DNA from: Flectobacillus sp. | GTDB lineage: Bacteria > Bacteroidota > Bacteroidia > Cytophagales > Spirosomataceae | Reading direction: 5' to 3' | DNA length: 5,523 bases | NCBI GenBank assembly: GCA_029865665.1 | Contig: JARXAV010000024.1 | Location: 1 to 5,523 of the forward strand | Part shown: piece by piece, positions 1 through 5,523 of the stretch | Numbering within the stretch: position 1 is the first letter of the stretch | Layout: each line of letters starts with the position of its first letter | Notes under the pieces: generated by a model | What the model saw: the letters and a program-made list of their open reading frames with translations, nothing else | Databases searched by the model: none | Told to the model about the DNA's origin: nothing | Made by a program: the position numbers and the translations under genes

Positions 1-269
1 CCCGCCTCACGCATGGCCGAAGTAGCACAAATCATATAATCTTTTACTTCGTGTAACTCAAGTAAAAGTTTGTAGGCGTGCATTAACTTGAAAATTCTTA
101 CTTCAGATTCAGGGCTAATCTGCCCTTCATTAAATACATCATGCCCCAAACGAAGGGCAAAACGTACGTATTCAACCTTTTTAAAGCTTACTTTTCCGTT
201 GTTTTCCAATACACTAGAAATCTGCATTCGAGCAGCATTCGAGCCAATATCAATGGCGGCTATTTTCAT
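1..269 (-). CDS. Ppx/GppA-family phosphatase, N-terminal part (cut by window edge)
   Basis: This is the first 89 codons of an exopolyphosphatase / guanosine pentaphosphate phosphatase family protein, reading leftward off the window. The protein begins MKIAAIDIGSNAARMQIS; the DIGSNA stretch (about residues 7-12) is the phosphate-binding loop at the start of the ASKHA (actin/Hsp70-like) fold of this family. Residues 82-89 read ATSAMREA, matching the family's second conserved block (T-S/H-A/T-x-R-x-A). Family members hydrolyse inorganic polyphosphate or pppGpp in the cytosol, linking phosphate storage to the stringent response; which substrate applies cannot be told from this fragment. The start at 267-269 is the only one that keeps the full DIGSN motif. 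It lies 105 bp downstream of the HesB/IscA-like gene on the same strand, so co-transcription is possible, and no separate promoter is evident. The catalytic and C-terminal regions are outside the window. Confidence 0.9.
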   Translation of the reverse strand, partial: MKIAAIDIGSNAARMQISSVLENNGKVSFKKVEYVRFALRLGHDVFNEGQISPESEVRIFKLMHAYKLLLELHEVKDYMICATSAMREA

Positions 270-374
270 AAATTTAGTGATAAATAATGGAAGTGTCTTT
301 GATGTTTTCAAGAACACATCTAACTAATTCAGAATATCCTGATGTTCAATTTCTGGTGCTTTCGGCTGGGTAAT

Positions 375-665
375 TTACTTATTAAAAGTAAATCCGTTGC
401 CTTCTTCATCAAAATCTAACTCCACACCAAGTAGGTACATTAAATGGTGTTTATTAATAATTAAATCAATATTATGCAGTTGGTAGGTTTCATCGTTGTC
501 TTCTTTTTTGTCGAATCCAATAATATATGATGCACTACACGCACTACCTTTTAGTCCCACTCGTAGAAAATATCCTTCGGGTATTCCTTTGATAGACAGT
601 GCTTTATTGATTTCTGTTAGGGCTTTTTCTGTAATACTAATGGGGGTAATGGCATTCAGTTTCAT
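375..665 (-). CDS. HesB/IscA-family protein, single-cysteine variant
   Basis: This 96-residue protein matches the HesB/IscA/SufA (A-type Fe-S carrier) fold. It opens with ITPISITEKALTEINKAL, continues with IPEGYFLRVGLKG (residues 28-40), the conserved first-cysteine loop SACSASY (Cys43), and the VELDFDEEGNGFTFNK end. Typical A-type carriers are about 107 residues long and bind iron or an Fe-S cluster with Cys43-equivalent plus a C-terminal Cys-Gly-Cys pair. Here the chain stops at FNK and the CGC tail is absent, so Cys43 is the only cysteine. From memory, tail-less members are common in Bacteroidota, so this may be a lineage subtype rather than a broken gene. It probably acts in cytosolic Fe-S cluster or iron handling, but classical cluster transfer is doubtful. 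The leader holds an AAAAGGA Shine-Dalgarno sequence 12 nt before the ATG, inside a hairpin arm. The gene is divergent from the 852 gene and lies upstream of the Ppx/GppA gene. Confidence 0.85.
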   Translation of the reverse strand: MKLNAITPISITEKALTEINKALSIKGIPEGYFLRVGLKGSACSASYIIGFDKKEDNDETYQLHNIDLIINKHHLMYLLGVELDFDEEGNGFTFNK

Positions 666-677
666 AAACTTATCGCA

Positions 678-702
678 TCCTTTTGCTTATTGACCAAAAG
701 GA
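678..702 (-). promoter_or_regulatory. Leader hairpin covering the Shine-Dalgarno of the HesB/IscA-like gene
   Basis: In the mRNA sense the leader reads TCCTTTTG, then nine bases, then CAAAAGGA: a perfect 8-bp inverted repeat. The right arm is also the only Shine-Dalgarno-like sequence before the ATG at 665, ending 12 nt upstream of it. A folded stem would hide the ribosome-binding site. The inverted repeat is directly visible; a regulatory role is inference, and the stem is A/U-rich and only moderately stable. Confidence 0.4.
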
Positions 703-851
703 ATTCGTTATTTTTGATGCTATATTGCAAATTTTTGACGGTATCGTATTATATCAGGTCTTGTTTTAAAACCCGAAAGTACATAATTGTTTATAAATTA
801 ACATCAAAAGTTTTTTAGATTTGACATATTTATTTAGATAATTGCAGTTTT

Positions 852-1376
852 ATGGAAATAGTTTTGGATTTAATTAAAATAGTGATGCCAGCAGGTCTGG
901 TGCTGTTCGCTATGTATTTAATGGTGAGTACCTTGGTTAAGAAAGAATTGATTCATCAAGAACTTACGAACAAAAAGGCAACGAATGAGACCGTTTTGCC
1001 ACTACGTTTACAAGCATACGAACGGATGTGTTTATTTTTGGAACGCATTTCTCCAAGTAACATCCTGATTCGGTTAAATGGTAGAGCGACCACGGTAAGT
1101 GAGTTTCAAGCATTGCTATTAAGTGAAATTAGAGAAGAGTTTTCTCATAACTTGGCACAACAAGTATATTTGAGCGATAACGCTTGGATGTTGGTTAAAA
1201 AAGCCATGAATGATACCGTTACCGTAATCAACTTGGCGGCAAACGAAGTCAAATCCGATGCCCCTGCGATAGAACTCTCGAAACAAATTTTTGAGATGCA
1301 ACTCAAACAGCAACTTTATACAAGTGAAGAAGCCCTTTTGGTAGTCAAAGAGGAGGTTCGTTCCTTGTTTTTTTAA
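852..1376 (+). CDS. Conserved Bacteroidota one-TM protein of unknown function
   Basis: This is a 174-residue protein with one N-terminal hydrophobic segment (about residues 5-28, IVLDLIKIVMPAGLVLFAMY and onward), followed by a basic KK and a soluble, probably helical domain facing the cytosol. The most distinctive block is LPLRLQAYERMCLFLERI (residues 49-66) followed by SPSNILIR. I recognise this as a conserved hypothetical family of Bacteroidota, possibly the one named DUF7935, but I am not sure of that name and no function is known to me. The body contains a further helix-rich stretch, with NAWMLVKKAMNDTV at 110-123, and the protein ends EEVRSLFF. No catalytic motif or metal-binding cluster is visible. 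The MFS transporter gene begins 22 bp after its stop, so the two are probably one transcript; a link between their functions is only suggested by that. The start is chosen because it precedes the membrane segment directly. Confidence 0.8.
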   Translation: MEIVLDLIKIVMPAGLVLFAMYLMVSTLVKKELIHQELTNKKATNETVLPLRLQAYERMCLFLERISPSNILIRLNGRATTVSEFQALLLSEIREEFSHNLAQQVYLSDNAWMLVKKAMNDTVTVINLAANEVKSDAPAIELSKQIFEMQLKQQLYTSEEALLVVKEEVRSLFF

Positions 1377-1398
1377 TACGAAAACAATCAAATAAATT

Positions 1399-2625
1399 AT
1401 GAAAACAAACAGACAACATCTTTTTAGTATCCCCGTCATTGTTGCCGCCCTAGGTTATTTTGTCGATATTTATGATTTACTACTTTTTGGTATTGTACGT
1501 GTCCCAAGTCTAAAAGATTTAGGGTTAAGTCCAGAAGAAATTTCAATTGTTGGTAAAAATATCATCAACTGGCAAATGGGCGGTTTACTTATCGGAGGGA
1601 TTCTCTGGGGTGTTCTGGGTGATAAAAAAGGACGTTTATCGGTGCTTTTTGGCTCAATTTTAACCTATTCCATCGCTAACATCGCCTGTGGTTTTGTCCA
1701 AGACCCAACCACTTATTCCTTACTTCGTTTTGTAGCAGGTATTGGCTTGGCAGGAGAATTAGGAGCAGGGATTACGCTTGTTTCGGAAGTATTGCCCAAA
1801 GAATTGCGTGCCATTGGTACATCGCTCGTAGCAGGAATTGGGCTTTTGGGTGCGGTGGTTGCGTATTTTACCGTTGAACTTTTTGGTGATTGGCGTTACG
1901 CTTATTTTGTTGGAGGAGGTTTAGGCTTCGTATTATTAGCTCTTCGTATCAGCGTTTTTGAATCGGGAATGTTTGAAAACTTAAAAGAGCAGAAGCACAT
2001 CGAAAAAGGGAACTTCTTTTCCTTGTTTACCAATAAAGACCGTTTGACTCGCTATTTAAAATGTATTGCTATCGGGATGCCAACGTGGTTTGTGATTGGT
2101 ATTTTAGCCAGTTTTGCCAATGAGTTTGGAACAAAATTGGGTATTCCAGAAGAAATCAAACCAGGGAAAGCCATTATGTTTTGTTATATCGGTATTGCCG
2201 TGGGAGACTTGGCAAGTGGTTTTTTAAGTCAATGGTTAAAATCTCGCAAAAAAGCCATCGGTTTAATGTTAGTGTTGACTCTTATCTGTGTTGTTATTTA
2301 TTTATACGGAGGTATTCACACCGAACAAGGACTCTATACGCTTTGTGTATGCTCTGGTTTTGCTACAGGCTATTGGGCAATGTTTGTAACCATTGGGGCA
2401 GAACAATTTGGGACAAATTTACGAGCAACTGCCGCTACTACTATTCCAAACATGGTACGTGGTACGGTTATTGGTATGACTTCTTTGTATGCAGGCTTAA
2501 AACCGTCGTTAGATGTATTAAATGCGGCTGCTGTTGTAGCAGCAATCTGTTTTGTAGTAGCCTTTTACTCAGTGATTACCATTCCAGAAACACACGATAA
2601 AGAATTAGACTTTTTGGAAGAATAA
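1399..2625 (+). CDS. MFS transporter, AAHS/sugar-porter-like
   Basis: This 408-residue inner-membrane protein has about 12 hydrophobic segments, approximately at residues 11-31, 58-76, 82-100, 104-125, 141-161, 168-186, 221-240, 258-278, 286-305, 311-331, 343-364 and 371-394. The MFS motif A is visible as GDKKGR (74-79) in the loop between helices 2 and 3, followed by the helix-4 region LRFVAGIGLAGELGAG (109-124). Helix 1 carries D23-x-x-D26 (FVDIYDLL), a pattern of the aromatic-acid:H+ symporter type that supports proton-coupled uptake. The C-terminus reads IPETHDKELDFLEE, resembling the PET motif that ends many sugar and metabolite porters. The central cytoplasmic loop lies around residues 187-220. 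The substrate cannot be deduced; a small organic acid or sugar is the reasonable guess. It sits 22 bp after the one-TM protein gene with an A-rich leader typical of Bacteroidota, and its length is normal for the family. Confidence 0.9.
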   Translation: MKTNRQHLFSIPVIVAALGYFVDIYDLLLFGIVRVPSLKDLGLSPEEISIVGKNIINWQMGGLLIGGILWGVLGDKKGRLSVLFGSILTYSIANIACGFVQDPTTYSLLRFVAGIGLAGELGAGITLVSEVLPKELRAIGTSLVAGIGLLGAVVAYFTVELFGDWRYAYFVGGGLGFVLLALRISVFESGMFENLKEQKHIEKGNFFSLFTNKDRLTRYLKCIAIGMPTWFVIGILASFANEFGTKLGIPEEIKPGKAIMFCYIGIAVGDLASGFLSQWLKSRKKAIGLMLVLTLICVVIYLYGGIHTEQGLYTLCVCSGFATGYWAMFVTIGAEQFGTNLRATAATTIPNMVRGTVIGMTSLYAGLKPSLDVLNAAAVVAAICFVVAFYSVITIPETHDKELDFLEE

Positions 2626-2713
2626 TATTGAAAGCGAGTGATTTAATTTAGAGGTTTGAAAAAAAACTGTTAATTTAGTTCAATATTCGTTTAACCATTG
2701 ATAATGACTTAAA

Positions 2714-3376
2714 ATGAAAAAAAATACCTTACTACTTACTGCTTTATTGGCCTTTGGAACGGTTTTGACAAGTAATGCTCAAAGTGCTAATTCGCTAAAA
2801 ATTGAAAATGGCTTAGAAGTAAACTCTGGAAGTACTGCTAACGGAAGCGGTTTGAAGTTTACGCAGTTAAACTCAGCATCCACTCCAACTGTTGCCACAC
2901 CCACCAAATTATTAACGCTTGATGCGAATGGGAATGTCGTGTTGGGAGGAGTTCCTGCAACTCCTGCACAAGTTTGGACAATAGACGGAACGAACTCGGC
3001 TCAAACAACGGCGTCGGCAGTGGTTATCGGAACGGGAGTTGCAGTGCCTTCTGGTAATCCCTATGGCTTATATGTAGGCAAAGGGATTTTAGCTGAAAAA
3101 GTTCGTGTAGCAGTAAATGGAACGTCTTTCTGGGCTGATTATGTGTTTGATACCAAATATAAATTAGCATCTTTAAAAAGCGTAGAAAAATACATTAAAG
3201 CGAACAATCACTTACCAAATGTTCCTTCTGCTCAAGAAGTAGCAGAAAAAGGCATCGACTTTGCCGAAATGCAAGCGACCTTGTTACGAAAAATTGAAGA
3301 ACTAACGCTTTATACCATTCAGCAACAAAAAGAAATTGAAAAGCTGAAAAAGGAAATGAAGAAGTTGAAAAAATAA
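2714..3376 (+). CDS. Secreted tail-fibre-like surface protein with C-terminal coiled coil
   Basis: This 220-residue protein has a clear signal peptide (MKKN, hydrophobic core LLLTALLAFGTVLTS, cleavage near NAQ at residue 23). The Ser/Thr/Asn/Gly-rich middle contains GSGLKFTQL (45-52 region) and LLTLDANGNVVLGG (66-79), phrases that recur in Bacteroidota tail-fibre-like surface proteins. The C-terminal module runs from GILAEKVRVAVNG through WADYVFDTKYKLASLKSVEKY (140-160) and HLPNVPSAQEV to a heptad-like helix IEELTLYTIQQQKEIEKLKK ending in lysines. This tail is very common in Bacteroidota and is comparable in position to the trimerising/chaperone end of phage tail fibres; trimer formation is inference. 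No type IX sorting domain is seen at the C-terminus. Its job is probably extracellular adhesion or surface coating. It stands alone: 88 bp from the transporter gene and followed 4 bp later by a strong terminator, so it is the last gene of its transcript. No prophage genes accompany it. Confidence 0.82.
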   Translation: MKKNTLLLTALLAFGTVLTSNAQSANSLKIENGLEVNSGSTANGSGLKFTQLNSASTPTVATPTKLLTLDANGNVVLGGVPATPAQVWTIDGTNSAQTTASAVVIGTGVAVPSGNPYGLYVGKGILAEKVRVAVNGTSFWADYVFDTKYKLASLKSVEKYIKANNHLPNVPSAQEVAEKGIDFAEMQATLLRKIEELTLYTIQQQKEIEKLKKEMKKLKK

Positions 3377-3380
3377 AAAC

Positions 3381-3422
3381 AAATAAGAGCCACGTTTCAT
3401 AAAATGTGGCTCTTATTTTTTT
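3381..3422 (+). terminator. Strong intrinsic terminator after the surface-protein gene
   Basis: A perfect 13-bp inverted repeat AAATAAGAGCCAC / GTGGCTCTTATTT (arms 3381-3393 and 3406-3418) continues inward with one G-U and three A-U pairs to a CATA tetraloop, giving a stem of about 17 bp. It runs into a T tract at 3416-3422. The sequence just left of the stem is A-rich, so it could also act on the opposite strand. It starts four bases after the stop codon and isolates the surface-protein gene from the copper-protein operon. Confidence 0.93.
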
Positions 3423-3447
3423 AGAGGCATCCAGAAAAAATAATAAA

Positions 3448-3460
3448 GTTTACCGTAAAC
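3448..3460. promoter_or_regulatory. Palindrome GTTTAC-C-GTAAAC, candidate operator
   Basis: This is a perfect 6-bp inverted repeat with a one-base centre, in the leader 88 bp before the azurin-fusion start codon and 26 bp after the terminator. The symmetry suits a dimeric DNA-binding regulator. A related, weaker palindrome lies downstream at 3513-3524. The site is visible; its use as an operator is inference. No Bacteroidota TTTG / TAnnTTTG promoter pair could be identified with confidence in this 171-bp gap. Confidence 0.35.
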
Positions 3461-3512
3461 CTACAAAACAGGAGGGTTAATAGGGATAGAATGCTTAATT
3501 TACAGCTCAAAA

Positions 3513-3524
3513 TTTACTTGTAAA
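3513..3524. promoter_or_regulatory. Second palindrome TTTAC-TT-GTAAA
   Basis: Five-base arms TTTAC and GTAAA flank a two-base centre, with the same half-site as the palindrome at 3448-3460. The two centres are about 64-65 bp apart, close to six helical turns, so both would face the same side of the DNA. It ends 23 bp before the azurin-fusion start codon, and a regulator bound here would lie over the leader or transcription start. An AT-rich leader makes chance palindromes of this size plausible. Confidence 0.25.
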
Positions 3525-3547
3525 ACAGCTATTCCTTTACATCACCA

Positions 3548-4657
3548 ATGTTTGAAAAAAACAATATAATTCGCCTAACTACGGTCTATCTCTTCTTGTT
3601 AATAAGCCAACAGGCTTTTTCACAGAAGGATACCACCATTGTCATTAAAGTACTTGGAGGTCTGCAATTTGATTTACCTCGGCTACAAGTTCAGCCTAAT
3701 ACTCGCCTAACGATTATTCTGGATAATCACGACGATATGGCTCATAATTTGGTTGTTACGCAACCCAACGCTCGTCTGAAAGTAGTTGATGAGGCCATGA
3801 AATTAGGCGATAAAGGAGCGAGTATGAATTATGTACCCAATTCTCCGCTGATTATTGCCAGCACCAAAATCCTTGACCCAGGTCGAATGGATACCATCCG
3901 CTTTGTCTTGTCGAAAGAAGGGATTTATCCTTATGTATGTACGTATCCAGGCCATGGATTTGTGATGTATGGGGCGATTTATGCGAGCAATAAAACTCTT
4001 CCTCCTTTAGAAAAAGATACCAATATTCCTGAAGCTCAAAGGCAAAAAACGATGATGCCGATGAGTCATGAAGGGCATCATGCCAACCATGCAATGCCAA
4101 TGCCCGCATCGCCACATCCGTTTTCACTGAAATATCCTTTATTGTATCGTACGTTTATGCCAGACTGTGGCCCCGCTGCCATAGCTGTAGGATTAACCGA
4201 AACGGAAGCCTATTGCTTTGATGCAGGGAAATGTTATTTGCGTTATGCTTGGTCAGGTGGCTTTGTCGATAATGCGGAACAATGGAAAGGTAATGGGAGT
4301 AAACTAACAAAAATCGTGGGTGATGTCTATTGGCGAGATCAAACAGGTTTCCCTTTCAGAATTGGCAACGAAAATACCATCCCTACGATTGACTTTAAAG
4401 GCTATCGACTAACTAAGCGATTACCGACTTTTAGCTATTTAATCGATAAGGTTGAAGTCACAGAAACCATTCATTTGAGTGCCAATGGCAAAGTATTAGT
4501 GCGAGATTTTACCTTCAAGAATAATAATCAAACGTTGTATTTTCTGGTTGATACCGATGATGGACTCGTTTATCAAGCTAGTCTAGGTAAGTTTAATAAA
4601 GGAATGCTTCGTATTCCTGCTCGTGTTCAACGTTTAAGTGTTTCTATTAAAAAATGA
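3548..4657 (+). CDS. Secreted azurin-like cupredoxin fused to a dehydrogenase-associated domain
   Basis: This is a 369-residue exported protein. The signal peptide spans about residues 1-26 (hydrophobic TTVYLFLLIS, cleavage near AFSQ). Residues 28-148 form an azurin/plastocyanin-type cupredoxin domain with all four type-1 copper ligands in azurin spacing: His66 in MAHNLVV, then Cys131, His136 and Met140 in CTYPGHGFVM. Residues 169-191 are a linker with five His and five Met, a possible extra copper-binding tract. Residues 196-369 form a second domain beginning LLYRTFMPDCGPAAIAVGL and including CFDAGKCYLRYAWSGGFVDN and FPFRIGN. I know this domain from Planctomycetes and Bacteroidota proteins in which it accompanies cytochrome c or PVC-type dehydrogenases; its own function is unknown. 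Cysteines 207, 223 and 229 lie in this domain and there is no CxxCH heme motif. The stop overlaps the start of the next gene (ATGA). The likely role is periplasmic or surface electron transfer with the downstream dehydrogenase-like protein. Confidence 0.87.
   Translation: MFEKNNIIRLTTVYLFLLISQQAFSQKDTTIVIKVLGGLQFDLPRLQVQPNTRLTIILDNHDDMAHNLVVTQPNARLKVVDEAMKLGDKGASMNYVPNSPLIIASTKILDPGRMDTIRFVLSKEGIYPYVCTYPGHGFVMYGAIYASNKTLPPLEKDTNIPEAQRQKTMMPMSHEGHHANHAMPMPASPHPFSLKYPLLYRTFMPDCGPAAIAVGLTETEAYCFDAGKCYLRYAWSGGFVDNAEQWKGNGSKLTKIVGDVYWRDQTGFPFRIGNENTIPTIDFKGYRLTKRLPTFSYLIDKVEVTETIHLSANGKVLVRDFTFKNNNQTLYFLVDTDDGLVYQASLGKFNKGMLRIPARVQRLSVSIKK
4052..4120 (+). other. His/Met-rich interdomain linker of the azurin-fusion protein
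   Basis: This encodes residues 169-191, which include MMPM, SHEGHHANH and AMPMP blocks: five histidines and five methionines in 23 residues, with several prolines. Such Met/His tracts in periplasmic copper proteins bind Cu(I)/Cu(II) loosely and help copper loading. Copper loading of the neighbouring cupredoxin site by this tract is inference. Confidence 0.6.
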
Positions 4658-5523
4658 AAAATAGCATTCCATTCCAGCAAATTATAAAAAATATGAGTGT
4701 CCTGTTACTTTCTTGGGTATTGGGTACAGGAATTACATTCGGGCAAACGAGTATGCCCAAAGATTCGGCGGCAAGTTATTATACCGTAGAAGATATTGCT
4801 TTGCCAGACGGTCTAGTTGCCGAAACAGGAGCGATTGGTTTTATGCCAGATGGGCGTTTTGTTGCCTGTTTTCACCGTGGCGAAGTGATGATGTATAACC
4901 AGAAAACAAAACAGTGGAAGATGTTTGCCGAAGGCTTGCACGAACCTTTGGGTATGATGGTTATCAATGACCGTGAAATTTTGGTCATGCAACGTCCCGA
5001 ATTAACCCGAATAAAAGATACAGATGGCGATGGGGTAGCGGACGAGTACAAAACGGTAACAGATGATTTTGGACTTTCGGGAAACTACCACGAATTTAAT
5101 TTTGGGCCTATTGCCGATAAAGAAGGGAATTTGTTTATTGCCTTGAATTTAGCTTCCAATGGAGCAGGAATTCGGAACGAAATTAGAGGTATGTACGATT
5201 CTCTTTCTCGCCCAGGTAGAATGTATTCTTGTGTGCCGTACCGTGGTTGGGTGATGAAATTGGGTAAGGATGGAGTTCTAAAACCGTATGCCGTGGGCTT
5301 TCGGTCGCCCAATGGCTTAGGCTTCGATGCTCAAGGACGCTTATTTGTTTCGGACAATCAGGGCGACTGGTTGGGAACAAGTAAATTGTATCATGTCGAA
5401 GAAGGTAAGTTTTACGGACATCCTGCGGGGCTGATTTGGAAAGAAGGTTTCCCACGAGTTGTGCCTATTAATATGCCTGTCGCAACCCTCGATAGTATGC
5501 GAACTAAAGAGTCCGTGCAATTT
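4654..5523 (+). CDS. PVC-type glucose/sorbosone dehydrogenase-like beta-propeller protein, N-terminal part
   Basis: This covers 290 codons, open to the right edge of the window. The chosen start (4654-4656) overlaps the previous stop as ATGA; a second Met at codon 14 (4693) would also keep the signal peptide, whose core is SVLLLSWVLGTGITFG with cleavage near residue 31. The mature part reads as the propeller domain of PVC-type dehydrogenase-like proteins: YYTVEDIALPDGLVAETGAI, IGFMPDGRFVACFHRGEV (61-78), LHEPLGMMV, then a calcium-loop-like DTDGDGVADE (122-131), GNYHEFNFGPIADKEGNLF (143-161) and VGFRSPNGLGFDAQGRLFVS (214-233), followed by GKFYGHP. Related proteins are soluble or surface dehydrogenases of sugars or alcohols and often carry a C-terminal heme c or HEAT-repeat region, which would lie beyond this window. 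The substrate is unknown. Translational coupling to the azurin-like gene points to that copper protein as electron acceptor, which is inference. Confidence 0.85.
   Translation, partial: MKNSIPFQQIIKNMSVLLLSWVLGTGITFGQTSMPKDSAASYYTVEDIALPDGLVAETGAIGFMPDGRFVACFHRGEVMMYNQKTKQWKMFAEGLHEPLGMMVINDREILVMQRPELTRIKDTDGDGVADEYKTVTDDFGLSGNYHEFNFGPIADKEGNLFIALNLASNGAGIRNEIRGMYDSLSRPGRMYSCVPYRGWVMKLGKDGVLKPYAVGFRSPNGLGFDAQGRLFVSDNQGDWLGTSKLYHVEEGKFYGHPAGLIWKEGFPRVVPINMPVATLDSMRTKESVQF
5017..5046 (+). other. Calcium-loop-like DTDGDGVADE motif
   Basis: Residues 122-131 of the propeller protein match the D-x-D-x-D-G-x-x-D/E pattern of EF-hand-like and thrombospondin type-3 calcium loops. This loop is usual in PVC-type sorbosone dehydrogenase-like proteins. 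It probably holds a structural Ca2+ in the folded exported protein. Confidence 0.65.

Noticed and set aside
301..320. Possible hairpin GATGT...ACATC between the HesB/IscA-like and Ppx/GppA-like genes.
   Set aside because: The arms are only five bases with no T tract in either direction, so it is not a credible terminator or riboswitch.
88..327. Plus-strand open frame over the left edge.
   Set aside because: It lies antisense to the Ppx/GppA coding sequence, which has clear family motifs; the plus-strand translation resembles no family I know.
763..772. Perfect palindrome GTTTTAAAAC in the divergent intergenic region.
   Set aside because: It is ten bases of pure AT core with no second copy and no extension on either side; expected by chance in such AT-rich DNA.
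821..842. TTGACA followed by GATAAT ahead of the 852 gene, resembling a sigma-70 promoter.
   Set aside because: The spacer is only 10 bp instead of about 17. The alternative Bacteroidota reading, TTTG at 820-823 with TA at 839, has a 15-bp gap and a poor -7 match.
2714..3376. Prophage or mobile element suggested by the tail-fibre-like protein.
   Set aside because: It has a signal peptide and no neighbouring phage, integrase or transposase genes; the module is common in ordinary secreted Bacteroidota proteins.
4713..4898. A short alternative frame that could suggest a frameshift after the azurin-like gene.
   Set aside because: The frame starting at 4654 is continuously open to the window end and carries a signal peptide and dehydrogenase motifs throughout, so no frameshift is needed.
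5085..5455. Minus-strand open frames inside the propeller gene.
   Set aside because: They are antisense to a clearly coding region and have no recognisable motifs or plausible starts.

Overview
The window looks like chromosomal DNA of a Bacteroidota bacterium, most likely of the Cytophagales type; this is inferred from gene content and I cannot name a genus. The clues are low-GC, A-rich leaders with few Shine-Dalgarno sites, a secreted cell-surface protein with the C-terminal module typical of the phylum, a conserved Bacteroidota-only membrane protein, and an azurin-like/PVC-type dehydrogenase pair. No rRNA, tRNA, CRISPR array or insertion sequence is visible.

Layout. At the left, on the minus strand, a small HesB/IscA-family protein (375-665) is followed by the 5' part of a Ppx/GppA-family phosphatase gene (1-269) that runs off the window. 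A 186-bp divergent intergenic region (666-851) separates them from a plus-strand pair: a conserved one-TM protein of unknown function (852-1376) and a 12-TM MFS transporter (1399-2625), 22 bp apart and probably co-transcribed. Next, 88 bp later, comes a single secreted tail-fibre-like surface protein (2714-3376) closed by a very strong intrinsic terminator (3381-3422).

The most interesting part is on the right (3548-5523). A secreted protein fuses an azurin-type cupredoxin domain with complete type-1 copper ligands, a short His/Met-rich linker and a second domain known to me mainly from proteins linked to cytochrome c. Its stop codon overlaps the start of a secreted beta-propeller protein of the glucose/sorbosone dehydrogenase-like PVC type, which runs off the right edge. 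The ATGA overlap suggests coupled translation. The simplest reading is an extracytoplasmic oxidation module in which a propeller dehydrogenase passes electrons to a copper protein. Two related TTTAC/GTAAA palindromes in the leader are candidate operator sites.

Both edge genes are partial only because of the window boundary. All other coding regions look intact. No stretch over 300 bases lacks a gene; the largest gaps are 666-851 and 3377-3547, and both are described.
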